Below are positions 32,298 through 45,074 of a stretch of 64,000 nucleotides of DNA, piece by piece. Location: assembly GCA_036346375.1 (NCBI GenBank), contig CM070500.1, positions 73,288,525 to 73,352,524 on the forward strand. Direction: 5' to 3'. The first letter of the stretch is position 1. Every line of letters begins with the position of its first letter. Origin of the DNA: Guadua angustifolia (Eukaryota > Streptophyta > Magnoliopsida > Poales > Poaceae). The notes beneath the pieces are model-generated. The model was not told the origin of the DNA. It saw only the letters and a list, made by a program, of their open reading frames with translations, and searched no databases. Made by a program: the position numbers and the translations under genes.

Positions 32298-35200
32298 TCA
32301 TCTTTGACTGGACTCGACGGTGCGCACGTTCGCGCCCGTCATTCCTTCAAGCCTGTCCTTCATTATATCTACAAAGTGACCAACCATTTCATGGAACTGC
32401 TTCAAACCAGAAAGCGGTAAGATTATTGACGAACGATCAGCTCCAGCAACCTGCAATTTTACAAGCAGTAAGGACGAGCCCTTACTCTGATAACCGGGTA
32501 GAGCTATCGATATCGCAGGTTACGGACAAGAATAGGGTACCTCAGAAATCCTCAAATAATGGCCCCTGTTGTTGCTGCCCAGGTCAAAGAAGAACCTCTT
32601 CTGATCTGCCCTTATCACCTTAGACATGCCCATCCCACTAATTTCTTCCTGAGGAGGCAGATCAACCAAGCGTTCAACATCTACCTCTGATCCAGAAGCG
32701 GATTGGCTGCCATGTCCAGCTATAAATCCAGCACCCACATCATCAGAAAGGCCAGGAAGGCGCTCTGGAGGTTCCATGTGTTGCTGACCAATACAATGCA
32801 AGAAGAATTTAAGAATGATGTTTTTTGAGTCTAGAGACTCCATAGATGCGTCAAAAACTGCTAATTTTGTGGTACCTGATTTGGGTGATTTGGTATAACA
32901 TAGAGTCGGGAAGCTTCATTATTTATTTCCAACAGTACATTCCTGAATGCTTCCCAACCTTCTTCGCCAGAGCTACCAGCCGGAACAATTATTGTACTAC
33001 GGTTTCTGTTGACGGATGCCTCTGAAACCTGAAGAGAAAACTTTGTGTCAGCAGGTAAATATTATAGTTATGTCAGGACAAATATTTTTTTAGAAGCAGA
33101 GACAGAAAATGAGTAGTGTAGGTTGATCAAGATGTCAAGAAAATATCATTAATTGCAAGCATAGCAACAAAGATAAACAGCACTTCACCCACCAATCTAC
33201 AATCTTGAGTGGTTTCTATACATATAATATCCACTTTGTAACTCTGACAGAAAAATGTATAGTGGTTTTGGAAATACATCAAGTATGTAAATAACACTAA
33301 CCAAGGGCGGCCTAGGTGGTCCAAGGATCACTAAATGTAGTGGCCAAAAGCACCTGTCATAAGAAGTTGCTAAGGTATTGTTTAATTGGAAATTGTAATC
33401 ATAATCACAATGGGTTTATAGTAATGGGAGCTGGAGATGTGACATATTTGATTAAAATAATCCCACCTTGGGTGTATTGGAAATAGTATCGAAGTGTATT
33501 CCCAACTGGGTATTGGTGCATCATGAAGTGGTCCAACAAAACAGCACGTAACGTTTTCACTTTACATGTAATCAACATATGTAGGATCTGAACTAAACAC
33601 CAAGTCCCTAACTCCTAAATAACCCCAACAGACCACAAAAAGAAGACCAAAGGCACATCTAATCTGTCATACTGGTAAGAAAAATATAGATGTGAAAGAC
33701 AGGTAATCCATATGCTATTTGCAGGAATATTTGGGATGGATGGAAAGAAGAAACATGGCACACAAAACTAGTCTCTGGCTTCCAACTAAGTTACAATAGT
33801 TCCAATCTACAGTACATGATCTTTGCTGTCGAAGTTACAATAGTTCCAATCTACAGTACATGATCTTTGCCTGTGCAGACAGCAATATCCACATGATACA
33901 TCACCCACATGATATTTTCTGACACACAAGATGGACGTGAGACCTACTGTACTCTTTATTTTATTGAAAATTTTATGTCACTGCAGAGATCATCATAATT
34001 ACGCTGCCAATACTATTAAAAAAACTATTAACACAACGTACAATAAATCATAATGAGACAAAATACGAAGAAGATAAGTAGTTGTTCAGAATCATTTAAG
34101 AGAATAAGGAAAGCTTAGGTATTTTAATAAGCGGGGTTACATTTTTGACTAACATAATAGCCCAACACTAATAAAAACAACATAACAATAATAAAAAATC
34201 CTTGATGTTTAAGGACATCAGTGGTATTAACTGTTAAGTGTTCGTTTGTGTAATTTGTTTAGATTTTTAAGCCAGACACAATATTTTCAGGTGGAGATTT
34301 CATATTTGTAGTCCATGCTGTTTGTGTGCAACAATCTTGCTATAATTCTATACATCCTTTTCCTGTTGCTTGTATCCTTTGGAGTTGTATGATTTCAGGT
34401 TTTGGCATCCACAAAATATGATGTTCAATACCGAACTAGCAATGGATAGCTTCAGTTGCTCAAATATACTGTTCCAATTGACCTTCATGATTAAGACACA
34501 AATATACAACAATTCAGAGTTCTAACTCAACAGTTTTCGATAAACACCAACAAAAGAATGTGAAAGATTATATGCAAGGTCAAAAAACCTGATAAATAAA
34601 TTGATTTCCTTATCACTATATTAGGCACAAAAAAATCAATGACATACTCAGATTGGATATTTTTAGGAACAGTAGTCAGATTGGATTATTGCCACACACC
34701 AATATGAACACTAACCAATCAAGCTTTTACTTTTTCCTTTTTCTTTCGAACCACAAGTGCTCCCTTCACCAGGGTAACTCCAAGTCTCTACAACAAATCT
34801 GAACACAAGTTCAACACTCTAGAAAGTCAAACTATGTATCAAAAATATAAGCACATGAGTACAAAAAACTGAATACAACAACAACAAGCAAGTCTTTTGT
34901 CCCAAACAAATTGGGGTAGGCTAGGAAAGAAACCCAGTCAAAGTCAATAAAGCCCCTAAACCTTCAATCTTATGTCATAGTTCCGCTATCTTAAGTCATG
35001 GTTCCGGTATGTGGATCGCTAACTTCCACGCACTCCTATCCAATCAATCAAACTGCAAGTTTGCAACACACGAAAAAAGCACAATTTTCCACGCAATACA
35101 AAGGCAACTATCAGGTGTGTGTCCCCAATCAACATTACCGCAAAACTAGCCGACTTTCCACATCAGATTCAAGGCCAATTCAATGCACTAGGATTGGTAC

Positions 35201-36494
35201 ACTTGTAACTTTGAAAGAACAGATGCTCTGCACAGTGGAATATTACCATAACATGCCAGCATGGGAAGCTATTTTCGCTCAGTTGGCACCAACTTATCAA
35301 TACTCTCACTCCATTCGTGTTTACTTGTCACTTTTTGCTCACAAAATTATCAGGGCAAACTTTTCTATCCAAATTGATCAAATTGAACTTGGCAACTAAT
35401 TAAATTGATTATAGGCCCGCAATTGATGTGGGAAGGTGAAATAATTAATAAGGCCAAAATGGGAAAATGTACATTGAAAAACGTGAAACGGGAAGTACTT
35501 ATAAAAAAAATAAAGTGGTCGAAAGTGACAATTATTGACGCATGGATGGGATAGCTGGCAAATAAAAACCAGTAAAAATAAAACTATGAGAATAGGGCGA
35601 TACCAAACCTGAGCAAGACTGAACTACTAAAGGATAAAGTCCCATTTAGGTGGGCTCCGGTGCCTTTTTAGGACCTACACCTTTTCAAAGCCCCAAGCAA
35701 CCTCTTAACTTGAGCCTTGGTCGAAAGAACCTCTGCCACTGACAAGTGGGTGCACGCTCCAGATAGCAATGACTTAGAAACTAGATAGACTTTTATCATT
35801 TTTTTAATCCGCGTGATCTTTTAGGACTGGATGTTAGAGGACCTTTTTCGCTCATACGAAAGTAGTTGAGGCCTAAAGTACCAGGAGGGCCAAAACAGGG
35901 CTTTTCCCTGACTAAATTTACATACCTAATTTCCTGTTCTAGCTAAGCAGTTAAAACAACTCAAGAGCACGAGTTTTCGTATATACCGATCGGGCAATTT
36001 CGCCACATCAAACGCGCGCACAAAATTAGAAATTTGACTAAGAAACGCCACGTCACCTTGAGGAAGCGGCCTCTCTTATTCTCCCCAATATCGAAGTAGA
36101 ACACCTGCACAGCGCCACAAACAGAGACCCAAGCAAAATTAGCAACGGCGGCGGCAATTAGCGGCGAAATCGGGCCGATCGTGGAGATCAGGGGGGCGAC
36201 CTTGGTGTCAAGGCGGAGCTCCTTGCTGAAGGCGTCGCGCTCGTCGGTGCGGATGTAGTAGTCGAAGAGGTCGAGGAACCAGGCGACGCCGGCGACGGGC
36301 ACGATGATGGTGGAGCGCGTCGCCGACGTCTTCTCGGAGATCTTGAGGTACCTCCCCCGCGGGTTCTCCTTCAGATCGAAGTAGAACAGCTTGTGCTCGA
36401 ACTGCAGCGTCTTGCTCACGAGCTCCACGTCGCCCCCGATGCCGCCGCCGACGGGGCCCACCATGACTCCTCCCCCTCCACCGCTGCCGTCCAT
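32298..36494 (-). CDS. PURA1: PUR-alpha single-stranded nucleic-acid-binding protein
   Basis: Five exons, all joined in phase 0, give 296 residues: 36494-36201, 36104-36057, 33028-32876, 32783-32541 and 32450-32298 (TGA). Introns show GT at each donor and AG at each acceptor. The protein has a glycine-rich N-terminus and three PUR repeats with matching cores: LFYFDLKENPRGRYLKISE (exon 1), VFYFDIGENKRGRFLKVSE (exons 2-3) and FFFDLGSNNRGHYLRISE (exon 4). It ends with a repeat-III helix and the ANVRTVE tail. Plant PUR-alpha binds purine-rich single-stranded DNA and telo-box promoters of translation-related genes in the nucleus. Length and exon plan match the known plant protein, and all key residues are present. 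Intact and probably functional. Confidence 0.95.
33029..36056 (-). other. Large intron 2 of PUR-alpha
   Basis: The 3.0-kb intron holds a 39-bp direct repeat (33788-33826 and 33832-33870) and an Au-type SINE end near 34876-35040. No gene is seen. Several short open frames inside it have no recognisable domains. Confidence 0.75.
34876..35040 (-). mobile_element. Au-type SINE, 3' part
   Basis: On the minus strand it ends with CCTACCCCAATTTGTTTGGG, then a (TTG)n run. This is the recognisable 3' end and tail of plant Au SINEs. The 5' promoter part is too diverged to place, so the left limit in element orientation is approximate. Confidence 0.55.
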
Positions 36495-36539
36495 GGACGC
36501 CGCCGCCTTAGGGCTTTGGGGAGAGAGAGGGGGTCGAGA

Positions 36540-36562
36540 TTAGGGTTTGGGTTTGGGTTTAA
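36540..36562 (-). promoter_or_regulatory. Telo-box in the PUR-alpha leader
   Basis: On the minus strand AAACCC occurs three times in tandem and ends in AAACCCTAA, about 45 bp upstream of the start codon. The telo-box core AACCCTA is a known promoter element of plant translation genes and a reported target of plant PUR-alpha itself. Confidence 0.7.
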
Positions 36563-37460
36563 ACGAAAGTCGAATCGAGGGGATGTGAGGTTAGGAATTG
36601 GGATAGATCTCGCGGGGGTTTACCCCCCGTGGCGCAAAGGCGGGGCTACCTGGTTTGGTGAAGACAGTGACTGACTGGTGGGGCATGTTGACATGGGGCC
36701 CATGTGACGGTGAGAGGGCATCTTGTTGGTGGGCACGGTGAGCGTTTTGGGGGTAGGGGCGCCCGTGCGCGCGAGTGGTACTGCTGACCGTGCGCGCGTG
36801 GCGTGGTGAACTGTGATTGGTCGATCGCTCTCGCTGACGTGACTGACCAAGGTAATGTATTCTAGGTACAAGACGAACACGTTGATCGCACATGTCCTAT
36901 ATATGCTAATGAATTAATGGGTGGCTCTACGATCTTTAAAACATAATAATGTGCTGTTCTATTTAATACATATGTATATGTGTATCTGTTTTTATTAATT
37001 TTAGTGACACACCAGAAGTTCAACCTAGGGGATCGAGCTCTGGTGAGCAAGGAGTTCAACAGCTCATGTTATCGGTCTACTCTTAGACTTTACAACACTA
37101 AAGTGGTTGACCTACGAGAACGATAAGGTAAGAGGTGCATTCATGGCAAGCTCTGACGATTGACGATGAGAATGATAAAGAGATGTCTTGACCACAAGGA
37201 GGCGAGGAAGACAAGGAGAGGATTGAATTGGAAATAGAGATGGCTCAAACAGTGAATTTTTTTATGGACTTGGTGATGGACCAAGAAACAGTGAACCATG
37301 AAAAGGCTCATGATGATGAAGTGAGATGGTGGAATTGATGGTGAGTGCGAGGATGGTGTTTTGATTGTGAGAGCAGAAGGGCGAAGGGGAGGAAAGAGCA
37401 ATAGGGTGATGGAAGCTATGCAAGTGTGCTATAGGGGAAAGAGAGGATGTAAGACGAGGA
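36563..37460. other. PUR-alpha upstream region, no gene seen
   Basis: About 36565-36850 is GC-rich and holds the likely promoter. Beyond that the sequence is AT-rich. No protein domain is recognised in any frame. Confidence 0.5.
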
Positions 37461-37894
37461 GATGACATGTGGGGGCCAAGTTGATAATGTGGTAGATGCA
37501 CTACGTACTACACAAAGTCTTATATTAGACGCCTCATCATAGATGGTTTTAATAAACCTACTGTGATGAGAAACATCACTGACGGTTCTATAGTGCCACT
37601 GTCGGTAACAACATCACAGACGATACTATAAATAAACCGTCAATAATATATAGCAATATTACATACGGTTTTAGTATAAAACCGTCTATAATGCTCATCT
37701 AGTTATCATAGACGTTTTAGTTTAAAACCGTCTGTGATATCTGATTATCATGGACGGTTCTAGCTACAAACCGTCTGTGATACGAATGAGGCCTATATAA
37801 ACATATCGATGTTCCTCGTGCAGTCCTTACCACTTCATGCGTTTCGCCTCCCCAAACCCTAACCCCCCGTCGTCGTCCTCCTTGGTGACCTCCT

Positions 37895-38010
37895 CTCGGC
37901 GACCTCCTCCCCAATATCCTCCCACTCGACAGCCTCCTCCCCGGCATCCTCCCACTCGGCGACCTCCTCCCCGACGTCCTCCTACTCGGTGACCTCCTCC
38001 CCGACCTCCC
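37895..38010. repeat. 30-bp minisatellite, about four units
   Basis: CTCGGCGACCTCCTCCCC-type units repeat every 30 bp with small changes. It lies in the leader-like part of the CACTA-like element. Confidence 0.8.
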
Positions 38011-39007
38011 TGACGTGCTGAGGCTCTAGAGTTTGTAGTGACTTGATCTGAGTGCAGCTCTGAGTGCGTTGTTCCTTCGTGAGTAACTACAAATTGATCC
38101 TCCTGTCTATTGTTGCCTGTGGGATTGCTTTGTGATGAGATTGGATAGACTAATGATATTGATCGTCAACTTTGTGAATAAGGCTTTTAATCAATAGACT
38201 TGCATGCTAGAAAGTCTTGATTACTTCACTGTCTTGATCAGTAGTTAATTCTTATATGTTGTTGTTTCTCAGTCAGTATTGCTTTATGTTCATGCTGAAT
38301 TAGATTGGCTTGTAAACTGATCTTTACCTAGTATCATAATCTGGTCATTGACTTTTGATCTGATTAAGTAAAACTACTAGCTTCTGATTTGAATACTTTG
38401 TTACCTGGTTTGGTTGGAAATCTGGTAACTTCTAATCTAGTAATTGTTGATTAGGAATTAATTTGATAGTTTAGTTAATAAGAGAATCTTATGATTGATC
38501 AGGTTATAATCTGTTATTTGTCAGTGAACCTTAATTATAATCAATTTTTTGTTGTGCATGTTAAGGTGGCAAGGATTAGATGCCTTATTTACTTAATTGA
38601 TTGTCTGGCCCATTAGTGATTGAAATTGAAGATCTAGAATCTTCAATTAAACCCTAATTTGAGATCAATGAAATTATTGCATGGATGTCATAATAAGTTT
38701 TTTATCTTGATGATTATGACTTAATGGCTACCTTTGGATTATGTAATCAGTGTGTTGTCTTACTGCATGCAAATAGGATATAACATTGAGGGCTATGTGT
38801 AGCATGTTAGAATAGACATCTTAATAATCTACATTGTAAAAATAGATGACATGGGAAAGTTATTAGAAGCTAACAGAAAAGATCGAACAACTAAAGGGCA
38901 AGTCTGAGCTAACATAAAAGATTTATGAGATTAATCTTTAAGTAGCCCGACACTTGAGAGCATGAATCGTTTCTATCTTTCTTACCTAATCCAATTCTCT
39001 AGCACGC

Positions 39008-39828
39008 TATCGTCTGTGATCCTCTTTTGCCCTATACCCCCAGCAGAACTTCCATCATTAGTATCTGTTGTTCAAAATTTTCTTCTGCTTAGATATTTCT
39101 GCAACGACATTTATAAGGCACAACCAGTTATAGATTTAGTAATTGAATAACAAAACATCCAAGATGTATCGAGGCAACAGCTTGTCTGATCAGAATCGTC
39201 TTAAAATATGAAGTTTTGTAGCACTTTTATCTCCTTTCTTATTATAATATTGATAGATTCTAAGGTAAAATCCATTTCATTCCACAGTTCATCCTGAAAG
39301 GTGTCATGCGCTAATTTATCGTTATCACTTTATCCTCGTCCCCGAATGAGAATACCATAGGTAGTCATACTTCTTGAGTTATAGAGTTCATTAAGTCATT
39401 GTATGGAGTTGATTAAATTATCGTATAGAGTCCATACGATGACTTAATAAACTCTATAATTTAATAAGCAGGCTCCCTATGGTATTCTCGTTTCGGGGAT
39501 GAAGATGAAGTGGAAGCGATAAATCATGATAGCGTTCATAACGAACTGTGGAATGAAATGGATTTTACCTTAGAATCCACTAATATTATAATAAGAAAGA
39601 GATGAAAGTACTACAAAACTTCATATTTTAAGACGATTCTGATTATACAAGCTGTTATCTCGATACATCTAAGATGTTTAGTTATTCAATTACTAAATCT
39701 ATAACTGGTTGTGCCTTATAAATGTCGTTGCAGAAATATCTAAGTAGAAGAAAATTTTGAACAGATACTAATGATGAAAGTTCTATTGGGGTGTGGGGAA
39801 AAAAAGAGGATCATAGACGGTTATATTT
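39008..39828. repeat. Large inverted repeat, about 400-bp arms
   Basis: The arm 39008-39410 is the near-perfect reverse complement of 39428-39828, with under 20 bp of spacer around 39411-39427. Matching landmarks are CTTCCATCATTAGTATCTGT (39048) against ACAGATACTAATGATG (39761). Transcription would give a long double-stranded hairpin RNA. The outer edge of each arm contains the element's own CGTCTGTGAT-type subterminal word. Confidence 0.9.
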
Positions 39829-40204
39829 AGAATCTGTCTGTGATATTATAGTATTACAGACAGTTTCTAATTAGAACCGTCTATGATATTGATATCACAG
39901 ACAGTTTGAAAACCGTCTGTGATATGTTGTTATATCACTGACACATGGTCACAGACAGTTAAAAAAAACTGTCTGTAATGGTATAATCTGTAGTAGTGAT
40001 AACATGCGGGGGTCAAGTTGATTATGTGGTAGAGGACACAAAAAATAGATGATGTGGTAGCCACATCACTCAAAACCACCCACAAACCCGACCTTGATGA
40101 TATGGTTTACTCTAGCTTTGTTCGTGTGTATGATAATTGGATGATTGCATGGCTATTATGCACTAAGTAAAGAGAGCAACTAGACAACGGTATATTGTTG
40201 CAAC

Positions 40205-40460
40205 AGTATAGCAACAAGTTCATATAGTTTCAATAGAACATTCGAAAAGTTTCATGTTTCAGTGAGTTTCACACACTTTTAGAAGTTTCTAGAAAATTCC
40301 AAGCCAAAGTTCCAATTAGTTTTAGGTTTTGGAACTCAAGTTTCATTTGATGAGTTTGCAACAAGTCTCAACAAGTTTTAACCCTAATGTTTCAAAAAGT
40401 TTCAGCGAGGTTCAATAGGTTTCATCAAGTTCCAACTAAAAGTTTCAAGAAGTTTCATTA
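40205..40460. repeat. Degenerate AAGTTTCA repeat tract
   Basis: AGTTTCA or close variants occur more than fifteen times at irregular short spacing. No coding potential. The stretch between the CACTA-like element and this tract (40036-40204) shows nothing else. Confidence 0.7.
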
Positions 40461-40508
40461 GAAAAACAACACAAAAAAGCAAAAAATCTTGGCATAATCA
40501 CCTACAGC

Positions 40509-43500
40509 TAGGGGTGGAATTGAGCTGAGTCGAGCCGAGCTCGGCTCGGCTCGTTTGGGCTCGTGGAAAATCGAGCCGAGCTAGGCTCGGCTTGCACAGT
40601 GAACTGAGCTAAAAACTGGGCTCGGCTCGGGCTCGGTCAAGCCTCGAGCTGGCTCGTTACGGCTCACGAGCTGGCAGCCTGGCACAAAAGTCCTTAGCCC
40701 TCCACTCCATTCCTCACTCGGTCTCTTCGGTTCGGTCCCCCAAAATCCCAAATCCATCGAAGACAGGCGGAGCTTGGCGCTAGGGTTGGGCGGGCGGGCC
40801 TTGGCCCCGGGCGTGGCATGGCGCCTCCCCTACTCGGCGACTCACGGCCACCCGTCGCTCGCCTCGCCTCCCTCCCCTCGGCTCCACCCAGGTGGCCGCC
40901 TCGCCGCTCGCCCCTCCCACGGTTCGGCCTCCACCCGTCGCCGCCTCGGCCGGGCCGCCTCCCCACGGCCGCCTCCACCCGTCGCCTCCTCCCCGGCCGC
41001 CGCCCTCCTCCGAGGCTCCACGGCTCCACGCCTCCACCCGAGACCACCCCCATCGCTGGCCTCCCCCCATGGAGCGACCGAAGAAGAAGAAGCGAGGTGG
41101 AGCACACCGTCGCCGGCCGAGGCCGAGGCTCCAGATGCAAGACACGCATTTACAAAGACCACCACTGTTCTCCACGCCTCCATTGGCTCCACACCAAGAG
41201 GTGGTCCAAAGAAGAGCACCAATGACTCGGTGAGCACCGAGCAATGAACTTCAACTAAGTCATTATGCTTTGTAGTTTGGTTGCCCTGCCCATGCTTAAA
41301 TTTTGCTGTCCTGTCTGTTGAGAGTGGCCAGTGGGGGCTCAGTTTTTGTCATTTTAGGTTTAGCAAATCAATGATAGTGCATATCGGTAAATCAAACTAT
41401 ATGCAGATATTCATGAAATGTATGTAATTAACTTGTGCAAAAGTAATTAAAACAAGACATTACCATTCAATGGGGACAGCTTATGAAGAACTGCGATGAA
41501 AAATGCCCCACTGTCTTGATCATGAGGGACAATCCACACTGCCAGAAGAAGAATCTAAACTTTTAGCAAGATTACTACTTGAAACTCCACTCATGAGGTA
41601 CCAATACACAATTGAGTATTCTTGTTGGGCTTTATTCTTGACTATCATGCCAAGTATTATCACAAAAGAATTTTTGAAGTCAATATGGATAATATCTGCA
41701 CAAGTGAAATTATATTTATTGGGTGATATGGAAAGATCTTTCTTCGTGATATTATAATCACAGCATGATATCAAATTTTGGGAAATTTCATCAATTTCAC
41801 TTCAGATGACTGATATTGCAAGTGCGGGATCTATTTTAAGTGGTGCATCATGATGCGTAATTGTGTATTGGTATCTCCTCTTGCATTACTCTTATTGGCT
41901 CTGCTGTTTTATGGCCAATGGGGCTATCCTGAAACCTCTGCTTCTTATTGCTAATTGAATAATTGTATCTTTCAAGGTTGTGGTAAATTTAATGGGTTTT
42001 TGTTGCGTTGTCTCTGTATAGCCCCACCCACCTTTTCTTTTTAGTGACATAATGCTTCTTTCTATAAAACTTCCACCTTGCTGACACTTCAGATGACTGA
42101 TATTACAAGTGCTGGATCTATTTTAAGTGGTGCATCATGATGCGTAATTGTGTATTGGTACCTCTTCTTTCATGAGTGATGACCTAATCCTATCATAAGC
42201 CAAATGCACTTTTTCTTTGATGCATAGTAGTTGGATCCTACAATTGAATTTTTGTTTCATGGAATTGAATGCAGTTTCGTCTCCAACTCGCGTAGAATTA
42301 GAATCGGTTTGCGCTTCCAATTCTTGTCGTTTGGATAACACAATATCTTGTAAACAATGTAGAATGGGCATTGTTTGTATCCATTGAGCCAATACTGAAG
42401 TGTTTGGCTCAAGTTACTACTGCATTTTCAGCTTCGACATATCCCACTGCAAATATCTTTTATCCTCACATTGTGAATGTCAAGATTGCATTGAGAGCTG
42501 CAATGGCTGCTGAAGATACAAATTTGAATGGTATGGCCATTGCAATGATGCAGAAGTTCGATAAGTATTGGGAAGAAAAGAACAATGCCATGGTGCTTGC
42601 TACTATTTTAGACCCAAGGTACAAGATGAGATATGTTGAGTGGTGCTTTCGGAAAATCTATGAATCCCCAAAAGCTGAAAGTGAGTATGCTAATGTTCTT
42701 GAGGAGTTAGAGAAGCTATATGAAAAGTTTGAGATGGCACATCTAAGTAAGAAGGCTACTCTTAAATCTAGTGCATCCTCATCTTCGACTATGGATACAA
42801 GCATGTACTTACCCTCAAGCTCAAGTGAGTTTCAGTCCTTCTTATCTTCATCTTCTTGAATCCATCGAAGAGTGAGTTGCTCATCTATCTAGATGAGGTG
42901 AATGAGAGCTTGTCAAACGAGGAGTTCAATTTGCTTGAGTGGTGGAAGTTGAATACACATAGATTTCCTAGAGTGTCAAAGATGGCGAAGCACTTCTTGA
43001 CTATACCACTAGCTCAGTATCTTGAGTCAACTTTCAGACCGGGGTAGAGTTCTAGATGATTATCGGAGCTCTCACGCCCATCTATGGTGGAGGCATTGGT
43101 GTGTGCTTCTAGTGGATTAGAGGTTCCCATAATGATTCAAAAGCACCTATGTTTGTGGTATGTTCATCTATAGTGTAATCTACCTTTCTATTTATCTTTA
43201 ATGTAACTCATGGCTAATTTGGTTATTATAACTCTTTTCAGGAAGAAGATGATGAGGATGACGTTCAGAACATTCCATTTCCTAAAAGCGTGGTAGAGAG
43301 CAACTAGTTGTGATTTGTGAAGGTATGATCTGTTGATTGTTGAATGATCTGTAGAGTTATTGAATTTGGTATTTGAAAATACCATGTCTACTTCTTGTAC
43401 ATAACTGATATTTTATGTTTGTACCATGATGACACTCCTAAGTAAATGCTTTAAACTAGTACACTGTAAAAAAAAACTATCTGATCAATTGAGAAAGGAA

Positions 43501-44429
43501 GGGCCAGGTTTCATGAGTGTTTTTGCCTGAAGTGTCCAAATCTTGTGTTCAAGCCACATTGTCTTTGTCTCTTTGAGTCAGCTGAACAATCCATGAAAAG
43601 ACATGCCACATGCGAGTGAAAAATCAGTTCCAGCCTGGTTTGTCATTCTTAAGAGTTCTTACTGTCATGTTAGTTCAGTACTTCAATTAGTTGAAGTCTT
43701 GCATAATATGATGCTTTCTGCCAATTTCGATTGGGGTTTACATTTGACCTCGCATTTTCACATTATGCCTTTCTTTCATCAAGTGTGTTAAACAGGTATT
43801 AAAGGAAGCAGAAGTTCTAAATATGATGTCGTTGTGAAATTTGAGGCATCTTGTTTCTATATTTGGCTGTAGGAGTTGTGCTGTTTTAATTAGTTTTTTT
43901 CCCCATATCTGGTGAATGGTAGGTATTACTGGGGAGACTGGAGAGGCTATTAGTGTTCGGTGAGATGAGAACTGAGATCTGAGAACTGAGAAGTGAGAAC
44001 TGCTGCTGCCAGCCTGCCATAGTGCCATGCGAGCACCATCAGACCAACCGGCCAGCACCCACGCTGACGCCTTCCTGGAGACTAGAGTGCAGAGCACAGA
44101 GCAGTAGACTAGAGCAACAACTTTTGTATAAACTTTAACTTTGTGTTATGTTAGTATGTTACTTATGTTATGTCAGACTGAATCACTAAACCCTCGTGCA
44201 TTCTATATTTCATCGTATGTTTCTTGTTATGTTACTTATGTTATTCTGAATGTCTGAATTTTACCGAGCCTAATGAGCCAACGAGCCGCTCGCGAGCCGG
44301 CTCGGGCTCGGCTCGTTGATGCACCGAGCCAGATGGTAGACTCGGGCTCGGCTCGTTGATGCACCGAGCCGAGCCGAACCGCACCGAGCCGAGCCGAGCC
44401 TCGAGCCTCGAGCTGTTTTTCCACCCCTA
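40509..44429 (+). mobile_element. hAT element (RICESLEEPER-like)
   Basis: Ends TAGGGGTGGAA and TTTCCACCCCTA, with a perfect 8-bp TSD CCTACAGC at 40501-40508 and 44430-44437. Both subterminal zones (40530-40680 and 44260-44420) are dense in GAGCCGAGC and GGCTCG words in both orientations, likely transposase-binding sites. About 40690-41250 is GC-rich leader-like sequence with overlapping open frames but no BED zinc finger recognised. A broken transposase C-terminal part lies at 42380-43308. An ~85-bp direct repeat occurs at 41800-41883 and 42086-42169. Most of the transposase is deleted, so it is not autonomous. Confidence 0.9.
42380..43308 (+). pseudogene. hAT transposase, C-terminal half (broken)
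   Basis: The 42371-42859 frame contains an AAMAAEDTNLNGMA-like helix, KFDKYWEEKNNAMVLATILD and PRYKMRYVEWCF, typical of the RNase-H-like/DUF4413 part of RICESLEEPER-type transposases. A stop at 42857 and a frame change lead to SELLIYLDEV and FNLLEWWKLNTHRFPRVSKM, the dimerisation domain. Another frame change follows at about 43035, before DDYRSSL and SMVEALVCAS. An acidic tail (EEDDEDDVQNIPFPKSVVES, near 43242-43306) follows a probable intron. The N-terminal BED finger and first catalytic residues are missing. It would have bound the element ends; as it stands it cannot be functional. Confidence 0.8.
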
Positions 44430-44437
44430 CCTACAGC

Positions 44438-45070
44438 CATCGTCCTACCCTTGGCATTTGCTAGCACTGCCTCCTCCCTTGCTCGCGCAGGGGTTAAGCC
44501 AGAGCAAAGTTGCCTGTGATGTGGGGTAGCGAAGTGAAGCCACGAGGCGATGTGAGCGGAGTCTGGGCGAGGACATCGACGGGCAGTGCACAATTGCACT
44601 CGCACATAGCCACACACCATCCGAAACGCCGTGGCTATACTTGTCTTTGCTAAGCTAGCCCATGACCGCCGCTGTCGCTTGCACTCCCCACTGACACAGC
44701 CTAGCCTGCCCACATTCATCGTCGCCACACCCACTCACTACTGCATTGTCATGCCTACCAGCCAGCTTCGTCGTGGCACCTGCTCTCCGCTACGCCTCCT
44801 CTCCTCACCTTCCCGCGATGGCCATGGGTGTGCTCTCCACCCTCAGCCTCGTAGAGGTGGGCTCAGCAGGGATATACGTCGATGTGTGAAACAAATTGGA
44901 CGGAATGGATAAGGATCGATTGAAATGTATGTGTGTGTGAGAGAGAGAGAGAGAGACGAGGAAAGTTTGGATTGTGTGGTGACCAGTGATGGTAGTTTCT
45001 AGATAAAGATAGGACAGTGATTAGATGGCCCGAATAATACATCTCTTAATGGTTTCACCCTTTATACGGG
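44438..45070. other. Intergenic, no gene seen
   Basis: Moderately GC-rich at first with overlapping open frames but no recognisable domain. A (GA)n microsatellite sits at about 44938-44957. Confidence 0.5.
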
Positions 45071-45074
45071 AAGA

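Larger units (their letters stand above)
37499..39997. mobile_element. CACTA-like element with internal hairpin
   Basis: Left end CACTACGTACTACA and right end TGTAGTAGTG (inverse CACTACTACA). The flanking 3-mers ATG and ATA agree at two of three bases. Both subterminal zones carry repeated AAACCGTCTGTGAT and ACAGACGGTT words in both orientations (37540-37790 and 39820-39980), the usual CACTA layout. About 37795-38060 looks like a promoter and leader (TATATAAAC at about 37794). No transposase domain is found, so it is non-autonomous. A 38-bp near-direct repeat lies just outside both ends (37461-37498 and 39998-40035). Confidence 0.65.

Noticed and set aside
31805..32623. 272-residue plus-strand frame
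   Set aside because: It overlaps PUR-alpha exons 4-5 in antisense and its 3' UTR, with no recognisable domain.
40694..41247. Several 110-157-residue frames on both strands
   Set aside because: Compositional frames in a GC-rich leader-like part of the hAT element; no BED finger or other domain.
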